Shown here: positions 58,987 through 64,000 of the stretch, one piece after another
Layout: each line of letters opens with the position of its first letter
Numbering within the stretch: position 1 is the stretch's first letter
Assembly: GCF_029633825.1 (NCBI RefSeq)
Contig: NZ_CP090641.1
Coordinates: forward strand, 1,612,001 to 1,676,000
DNA: 64,000 nt
Direction of reading: 5' to 3'
Source: Burkholderia contaminans
Lineage (GTDB): Bacteria; Pseudomonadota; Gammaproteobacteria; Burkholderiales; Burkholderiaceae
Notes under the pieces: generated by a model
The model's input: the letters and a program-made list of their open reading frames with translations, nothing else
Databases searched by the model: none
Told to the model about the DNA's origin: nothing
Position numbers and translations under genes: made by a program

Positions 58987-60171
58987 TCAGACCAGCGCAC
59001 CGTTGCGCGCAACGATCTTCCCCGACGACACGACGAGCCGCCGCACCGGCCGCGCGACGACGGCCTCGGCAAACGTCAGCGCATCGACCAGCACGACATC
59101 CGCGCGGCTGCCCGGCTGCAGCCCGTAATCGCCAAAGCCGCAACCGCGGGCCGCGCCGTGCGTCACGCAGTCGAGCGCGACTTCGAGCGCATCGTCGCGG
59201 CGGAAATCGTTGCGCATGCCGATCAGCATCGCGCGTTCGAGCATGTCGGGCGACCCGTACGGCGTCCACGTATCGCGCACGCCGTCGTTGCCGCCGATGA
59301 CCGTCACGCCCGCCGCGCGGCACGCGGCCACCGGCGGCACCGGCACCGCCGCCGGCGCGGTCGTGACGAGCCCGACGCCGAGTTCGGCCATCCGCGCGAG
59401 CAGCGCATCGCGCTCGCGTTCGCCGATATCGCCGAGGCAGAACCCGTGGCTGATCGTCACCTTGCCCTGCATGCCGTGCGTAGCGGTGCGCTGCAGGATC
59501 AGGTCGAGCGAGTACGCGCCCATCGATCCGCGCTCGTGCAGGTGAAGGTCGAGCCCGCGGCCGTGGCGCTCGGCGATTGCGAACAGCACGTCCACCGCTT
59601 CGACCGGATCGCCTTCGATCGCGCACGGGTCGAGCCCGCCGAGCAGATCGGCGCCTGCTGCGAGTGCGTCGGACAGCAGCACATCGGTGCCCGGCCGCTT
59701 GAGCACGCCCGATTGCGGAAACGCGACGATCTGGATGTCGACTTCCCCGCGCAGCGTCTCGCGCGTCGCGAGCACGCCGTGCAGATGCCGCAGCCCGGCT
59801 TCGGTGTCGATGTCGACGTGCGTGCGGATGCGCGTCGTGCCGGCCGCGAGGAACGCGCGCGCCAGTGCGAGCGACGCGGCGCCCGCGTCATGACCGCTCG
59901 TCGCGCGATAGTGGCGCTCGTTCTCGATGCGGTCGACGAGGCGCGGCCCGACCTGGTTGCGATACCACGGCATCCCCCAGTGCGTCTTGTCGAGGTGCGT
60001 GTGGCCTTCGACGAGGCCGGGCAACGCGAGCGCGCCCGCGCCGTCCTCGATCGCGCAGCCGGCGGGCGCGTCGAGCGACGGGCCGATGCGCGCGATGCGA
60101 TCGCCTTCGATCAGGATGTCGAGCGCGGCGTCGGCGCTCGGGCGGACGTTGCGGATCAGCAGGTTCGTCAT
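58987..60171 (-). CDS. Cytosine-deaminase-type amidohydrolase (copy 1)
   Basis: Metal-dependent deaminase/amidohydrolase of 394 residues, cytosine deaminase branch. Metal ligands are in LVEGHTHLDKTHWG (HxH), LDLHLHERGSMG, TISHGFCLGD and GGNDGVRDTWTPYG (catalytic Asp). HVDIDTEAGLRHLHG and VAFPQSGVLKRPGT are further family hallmarks. It is a clear paralogue of the next gene. The substrate is probably a pyrimidine, creatinine-like or other cyclic amide; sequence does not decide. Confidence 0.88.
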   Translation of the reverse strand: MTNLLIRNVRPSADAALDILIEGDRIARIGPSLDAPAGCAIEDGAGALALPGLVEGHTHLDKTHWGMPWYRNQVGPRLVDRIENERHYRATSGHDAGAASLALARAFLAAGTTRIRTHVDIDTEAGLRHLHGVLATRETLRGEVDIQIVAFPQSGVLKRPGTDVLLSDALAAGADLLGGLDPCAIEGDPVEAVDVLFAIAERHGRGLDLHLHERGSMGAYSLDLILQRTATHGMQGKVTISHGFCLGDIGERERDALLARMAELGVGLVTTAPAAVPVPPVAACRAAGVTVIGGNDGVRDTWTPYGSPDMLERAMLIGMRNDFRRDDALEVALDCVTHGAARGCGFGDYGLQPGSRADVVLVDALTFAEAVVARPVRRLVVSSGKIVARNGALV

Positions 60172-60255
60172 GTCGGTTCCGGTGGGGTCGGTCAGTGCAG
60201 TCAGTGCGTTCGGTGCGAAGGGGGCACGGCGCGTGCGGTGCCGCCTGTCAGTCGG

Positions 60256-61455
60256 TCAGCGCGTGAAGCGCAGCGCGGGGGCGAACGGCGCGCCGGTGTC
60301 GCTTTCGCCGCGGCGGAATACCCAGCGCTCGGCCGGCACGCCCGCGACGGCCGCCGCCGCATTCGGCGCACGCACCGCGACGAACGTCGCATCGCGGCCG
60401 ACTGCGATTCCATAGTTGTCCTTGCCGATCACGCGCGCGCCGGCGTGCGTCGCCATGTCGAGCGCGATACCGAGCGCTTCGTCGGTGTAGAAGCCCGACC
60501 GATAGCCGACCATCATCGCGCGCTGCAGCATGTCACCGTTGCCGTACGGCCACCATGCGTCGCGGATGTTGTCGTTGCCGGCGAACACGTGCACGCCCGC
60601 ATCGCGCAACGCCTGCACCGGTGGAAACGCGCAGTCGCCCGGCGCATTCGTCAGGATCGACACGCCGGCCTCGGCCAGTGCCGCTGCCGTGCGCTGCACG
60701 TCGCCATCGCTCACCTGCCCGAGCGCGTACGCATGGCTCACGTTCACGCGGCCGCCGAGCCCCGCCGCGCGCGTGCGCGCCGCGATCCGCAGCAGCTGCG
60801 CGATGCCCGTTTCACCGGGCTCGTGCAGGTGGATGTCGATCTTCGCGCCGCGCTTCTCGGCGATGCCGAACACGATGTCGAGCTGGCCGTCCGCATCGCC
60901 GTCGAGCGTCGTCGGGTCGATCCCGCCGACCACGTCCGCGCCTTCGCGCACGGCTACATCGAGGATCTCGGCGGTGCCCGGGCAGGTGACGACGCCCGCC
61001 TGCGGGAACGCGACCAGCTCGATGTCGACGATCCCGCGCCATTGCTCGCGCGCGGCCATCACGGCCTGCAGGTTCGACAGGCCGGTGGTTGCATCGACGT
61101 CGACGTGGCTGCGCATCGCGACCGTGCCGAATGCGGCGGCCTGCGCGATCAGCGCATTCGCGCGCTCGACGATCGGCGGCGCGGCTGCGAGCTGGCGCTT
61201 CTCGACCGCGAGCCGCTCGCGCAGCGTGCCGACCGGTTCGTGCGGCACCCAGCGATCGCCGACGAAGCTCTTGTCGAGGTGGATGTGGCCGTCGACGAAG
61301 CCGGGCAGCACGACACGGCCGTCGAGGTCGATCGTTTCCGCGCCGGGCGCGGCGGCGCAATCGGCACCGATCGCGATAAAGCGGCCGTCACGGACGACGA
61401 GGTGGATGGGCTGGCCGCCGGCGTCGACGGCGTTGATGAAGATACGATCGGTCAT
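60256..61455 (-). CDS. Cytosine-deaminase-type amidohydrolase (copy 2)
   Basis: A 399-residue enzyme of the same group as its neighbour. Matching positions are FVDGHIHLDKSFVG (HxH), HVDVDATTGLSNLQA, VAFPQAGVVTCPGT, IDIHLHEPGETG, VSHAYALGQ and AGNDNIRDAWWPYG. The ATG at 61455 is used because the longer frame to 61581 has no domain content. It lies 84 bp upstream of copy 1 on the same strand, so the pair is probably transcribed together and may act on two related or successive substrates. Confidence 0.88.
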   Translation of the reverse strand: MTDRIFINAVDAGGQPIHLVVRDGRFIAIGADCAAAPGAETIDLDGRVVLPGFVDGHIHLDKSFVGDRWVPHEPVGTLRERLAVEKRQLAAAPPIVERANALIAQAAAFGTVAMRSHVDVDATTGLSNLQAVMAAREQWRGIVDIELVAFPQAGVVTCPGTAEILDVAVREGADVVGGIDPTTLDGDADGQLDIVFGIAEKRGAKIDIHLHEPGETGIAQLLRIAARTRAAGLGGRVNVSHAYALGQVSDGDVQRTAAALAEAGVSILTNAPGDCAFPPVQALRDAGVHVFAGNDNIRDAWWPYGNGDMLQRAMMVGYRSGFYTDEALGIALDMATHAGARVIGKDNYGIAVGRDATFVAVRAPNAAAAVAGVPAERWVFRRGESDTGAPFAPALRFTR

Positions 61456-61909
61456 GGCTCGGAATGTGGGGCGGTCGCGGCACGTCACCGGCGCGGACGG
61501 GGGAAGGCACCGCAGCCGGCACGGCGCGTGCCGTTGGCAGGGAATGCGGCCACGATATCGGACGCCGTCGCCCGAGGCCAATTAAATGTCGCGATGCCGC
61601 GCATTCGATTTCGCGATGCGCGGCGCGCGCGGCCGCCGGGCCACGCATGGCGATGGGGCGGGATCGCGGGGAAAGCGACGGAACAACCGAGGGCTGCGCA
61701 GCGTCGGCATCACCGGAAGGCGGGCGTCTCGCGCCCTTGCCGCGCGTCGCTCCAACGCCCCGCCCGCGCGGCGATTTACGCGGCAACAGACTTTACACGT
61801 TGTTACCCGGCCGCACCGGACGTGCCTCCGGCCATTCCTTATACTCACGCCGAGTTCGCCACCCGTTCCGGCATTCGTCGGCGAACCCGTTGCCGATGCA
61901 GGAATCACC
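61456..61909. other. Divergent intergenic region, amidohydrolase and lipoprotein genes
   Basis: No gene is supported. It must contain promoters for both directions. The segment around 61780-61850 is less GC-rich than its surroundings and is the likelier lipoprotein promoter. The AGGA ribosome site for the lipoprotein lies at its right end. Confidence 0.45.
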
Positions 61910-62569
61910 ATGATGCGCATGCCTTCCACGAAGACCGTTCTGTTCGCCTCGCTCGTCGCCGTCGCGGCGCTTCCGCTGACCGCCTGCGTCGCGCCGGGTT
62001 ACTACGGCGCGCAACCGGGGTATCCGCAGCAGCAGCAATACGCGACGCCCGGCTACGCACAGCCCGCGTATTCGCAACCGGGCTACGTGCAGCAGCAACA
62101 GCCGTATCCGAACCAGGCGCCGCAGCCGTACGATCAGTACGGCAACCAGCAGCAATACGGGTCGCAGCCGTATGACCAGTACGGCAATCAGCAGCAATAC
62201 GGCAACCAGTACGGCAACGGCTACGGCACGCAATACGGCACGGTCTCGAACATCCAGCCGGTCAACGGCTCGGTCGGCCCGTCGGGCGTCGCCGGCACCG
62301 TCGTCGGCGCGCTGGTCGGCGGCCTGGTGGGCAACCAGTTCGGCCGCGGTCACGGCCGCGATGCGGCCACCGTGATCGGTGCGCTCGGCGGTGCGGTGGC
62401 CGGCAACCAGATCGGCCAGCAGATGGGCGCAGCACAAGGCCCGAGCAGCTACCGGATCGACGTGCAGGTCAGCGACGGCTCGATGCGCTCGTTCGACGTG
62501 CAATCGCCGGGCAACCTGCGTCCGGGCGATCGCGTGCAGATCAACGGCAATCAGCTCGCGCGCTATTGA
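61910..62569 (+). CDS. Outer membrane lipoprotein with glycine-zipper 2TM domain
   Basis: A 219-residue lipoprotein. The signal peptide ends in the lipobox LTAC. A low-complexity Pro/Gln/Tyr region (residues about 30-110) includes a duplicated 14-residue unit. The glycine-zipper hairpin follows (AGTVVGALVGGLVGNQFGRG and AATVIGALGGAVAGNQIGQQ), and a short beta domain ends the protein (YRIDVQVSDGSMRSFDVQSP). Relatives of the SlyB/PcpY group help maintain outer membrane integrity. Three clustered ATGs are possible; the first (61910) follows AGGA. Confidence 0.9.
   Translation: MMRMPSTKTVLFASLVAVAALPLTACVAPGYYGAQPGYPQQQQYATPGYAQPAYSQPGYVQQQQPYPNQAPQPYDQYGNQQQYGSQPYDQYGNQQQYGNQYGNGYGTQYGTVSNIQPVNGSVGPSGVAGTVVGALVGGLVGNQFGRGHGRDAATVIGALGGAVAGNQIGQQMGAAQGPSSYRIDVQVSDGSMRSFDVQSPGNLRPGDRVQINGNQLARY
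62123..62206 (+). repeat. Two tandem 42-bp repeats inside the lipoprotein gene
   Basis: Copy 1 (62123-62164) and copy 2 (62165-62206) encode QPYDQYGNQQQYG plus one variable residue. Differences between copies are mostly synonymous, so the duplication is recent or under protein-level constraint. The repeat expands the Gln/Tyr-rich linker between the lipid anchor and the glycine zipper. Confidence 0.85.
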
Positions 62570-63132
62570 TTCGGATGCGGTGCGCCTGAGCTGATCGGCG
62601 CATCGTCGCGCGTTCGACGTCGGGCGCCGGTTCTGCGCGACGGCGCGCCTGTTTCACCTCGCCCTCATTCTTCATGCCGACGCGGCGCGCATCACGCGCC
62701 GCCGATATCTCGGCGACACCACGCGCCCGTCTCCACCGCACGCCGTCGCACGACCTCTCGCCTGCACTTACGGTCGCGACCCGACGCCTCGCCGCCATAC
62801 ACGCTCGACGCCGCGCCCGACACGAGTGCGACGCCGTTGCCGCCATGTCCGACAGCACGCGCGCGCCGCTGAACACGATGCCGTCGAAGCTCGACAGCGC
62901 GGTCGGACACGTGTACCTGAGCCTCTGCGACACCGATGCCGCGGCGCTCACATGCTGCGTCGACAGCGATGCAAAGCGGCCGCGCGACGCGATCAGACTA
63001 TCTGCATTCGATCACGCGGCGGTGCCGAACGTCGCCACCCGACAACCGGATTCCCGTTACGATGAGGACGGTGCATCCCGCGGCCCCAGCGGCCCGCGCC
63101 GGCATGCACGACCTTCAACCGGAACGCCCCCG
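62570..63132. other. Intergenic region before the GNAT gene
   Basis: Long frames exist on both strands, but none has a domain or a good start. One rightward frame runs into the GNAT gene, yet its composition (Arg/Ala/Ser-rich, no hydrophobic core) suggests noncoding sequence. I see no hairpin, repeat or operator. Confidence 0.4.
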
Positions 63133-63642
63133 ATGACGATCACGACCCGCCTGCTCGATGCGGCCGACGCCGCCCGTTTCCAGACCGTTCGCCTGCGTGC
63201 GGTCGACACCGCCCCCACCTCCTTCCTGCCGACGCTCGCCGAAGAATCGCAGGTGCCCGTCGACGAATTCGCGACGCGCATCACGCCGACTCACGAACGT
63301 GCGGTGTTCGGCGCGTTCGACGGCGATACGCTCGTCGGCATCACGGGCGTACGCCGCGATGCGCGCGTGAAGATCGCGCACAAGGCGACGATCTGGGGCG
63401 TGTTCGTCGATCCCGCGTATCGCGGGCAAGGCATCGCGCAAACGCTGCTCGAATGCGCGACCGCGCACGCGGCGCAGGAATGGGACTGCAAGCAACTGAT
63501 GCTGTGCGTGAACGAGATCAATGCCAATGCGGAGCGGCTGTATGCGTCGCAGGGGTTCGTGCGGTTCGGTACGGAACCGCGCTCGTTGTTCGTCGATGGC
63601 CGCTTCTATGACGAACACCATATGGTCAAGACGCTCGGGTAA
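63133..63642 (+). CDS. GNAT family N-acetyltransferase
   Basis: Acetyl-CoA-dependent acyltransferase of 169 residues. Motif A, GVFVDPAYRGQGIAQTLLEC, carries the pyrophosphate-binding R/Q-x-x-G-x-G/A pattern. Motif B follows (LMLCVNEINANAERLYASQG, then FVRFGTEPRS). The ATG at 63133 begins TITTRLLDAADAARFQTVRL, the usual GNAT first strand. Acceptor unknown; it may acetylate a small amine or a protein terminus. Confidence 0.9.
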   Translation: MTITTRLLDAADAARFQTVRLRAVDTAPTSFLPTLAEESQVPVDEFATRITPTHERAVFGAFDGDTLVGITGVRRDARVKIAHKATIWGVFVDPAYRGQGIAQTLLECATAHAAQEWDCKQLMLCVNEINANAERLYASQGFVRFGTEPRSLFVDGRFYDEHHMVKTLG

Positions 63643-64000
63643 CGCGTTCGAACCTGCGTTCGCGCGCATCGATCGATCGCGCGCGAACGACCTTCCCCCT
63701 CTGCGCGTCGCGTTGTCGCTTGTCGGTGATCGTCTTGTTGACGGCCTTGCCCGGCGACCGTCACATCTCAATGCGGAACGTGACGTTGCTCCGCAGCACG
63801 ATCGGCCGGCCCGGCGCAATACCCGTTGCCGGACGGCACGACGCCCCGGCCTGCGCCTTCGGGGCAGCACCGCGCCGATCCCCGCGAGAAACGCTGGGGG
63901 CGAATCGAACGCATCGGACGCACGAATCACGACTCATACGTCGTCCGACTGCTTAACTCAGTCGAGACGTGAGCGACGCAAGGCATGCATTTGTCGCATC
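63643..64000. other. Terminal stretch without a supported gene
   Basis: Lower coding bias than the rest. Overlapping short frames on both strands lack domains and ribosome sites. The region is cut by the window end, so the 3' part of a leftward gene or the start of another cannot be excluded. Confidence 0.35.

Noticed and set aside
59158..62175. A 1005-codon open frame on the plus strand
   Set aside because: Antisense to both amidohydrolase genes and crosses into the lipoprotein region; composition is that of an antisense shadow.
61980..62230. Repeated CAG/CAA-rich stretch as a possible CRISPR-like or satellite array
   Set aside because: It is in-frame coding repeat inside the lipoprotein gene; there are no spacers.
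62674..63132. Upstream in-frame extension of the GNAT gene
   Set aside because: Low-complexity Arg/Ala-rich sequence without fold, and the ATG at 63133 gives the standard family N-terminus.

Overview
The window is high-GC proteobacterial DNA with Burkholderia hallmarks: multi-copy OmpC-type porins, cstA-ybdD, many GntR, LysR and XRE regulators each paired with a small catabolic operon, and a Phe-type DAHP synthase. It most resembles an accessory or secondary-chromosome region of a Burkholderia (cepacia-complex-like) strain; this assignment is by pattern recognition only. No rRNA, tRNA, insertion sequence, CRISPR array or prophage was recognised. Genes are dense and mostly intact. The first gene is cut by the window edge.

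Layout. 1-8.6 kb: an MFS exporter, an HlyIII protein, the carbon-starvation pair cstA-ybdD, and a lyase-dicarboxylate transporter operon facing a GntR/UTRA regulator across two perfect palindromes. 9-16 kb: a class C26 glutamine-amidotransferase-like hydrolase with a polar amino-acid ABC transporter, two porins and a FadR-type regulator. 16-25 kb: a 5-aminovalerate/glutarate block, with an aminotransferase, semialdehyde dehydrogenase, family III CoA-transferase, glutarate 2-hydroxylase (CsiD/GlaH) and L-2-hydroxyglutarate oxidase. Together these give a route from 5-aminovalerate to 2-oxoglutarate. A HAD-fold protein in the block has lost all its expected catalytic residues. 25-35 kb: an APC permease, a second aldehyde dehydrogenase, a sigma-54 activator with a PAS-only partner, and a three-gene heme-dependent oxidative N-demethylase (DmmA/reductase/DUF3445) operon.

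The most striking result is in 28.8-31.9 kb. The aldehyde dehydrogenase and the N-demethylase operon each carry a near-consensus sigma-54 (-24/-12) promoter. About 100 bp upstream of each lies the same 13-bp element, TGATGCGCA(AA/TT)TG, in the same orientation. The sigma-54 activator gene lies between the two promoters, so the region reads as one regulon for oxidative breakdown of an unidentified amine.

35-48 kb: a shortened AraC-like regulator, two exported polysaccharide-active proteins (GH74-like and alginate-lyase/LamG-like), a sodium:alanine symporter, a divergent DapF-family protein, a PRC-barrel protein, aroG and a secreted lipase. 48-55.6 kb: a YceH protein, an SDR, an aldolase/DapA-like/MOSC operon facing an XRE-cupin regulator, and a HutC-type regulator beside a PhyH dioxygenase with an orphan amino-acid binding protein. 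56-57.3 kb: an XRE antitoxin-nucleotidyltransferase toxin-like pair with its own palindrome. 57.5-61.5 kb: a LysR regulator, a SnoaL-like protein and two tandem paralogous cytosine-deaminase-type amidohydrolases. The window ends with a glycine-zipper lipoprotein and a GNAT acetyltransferase.
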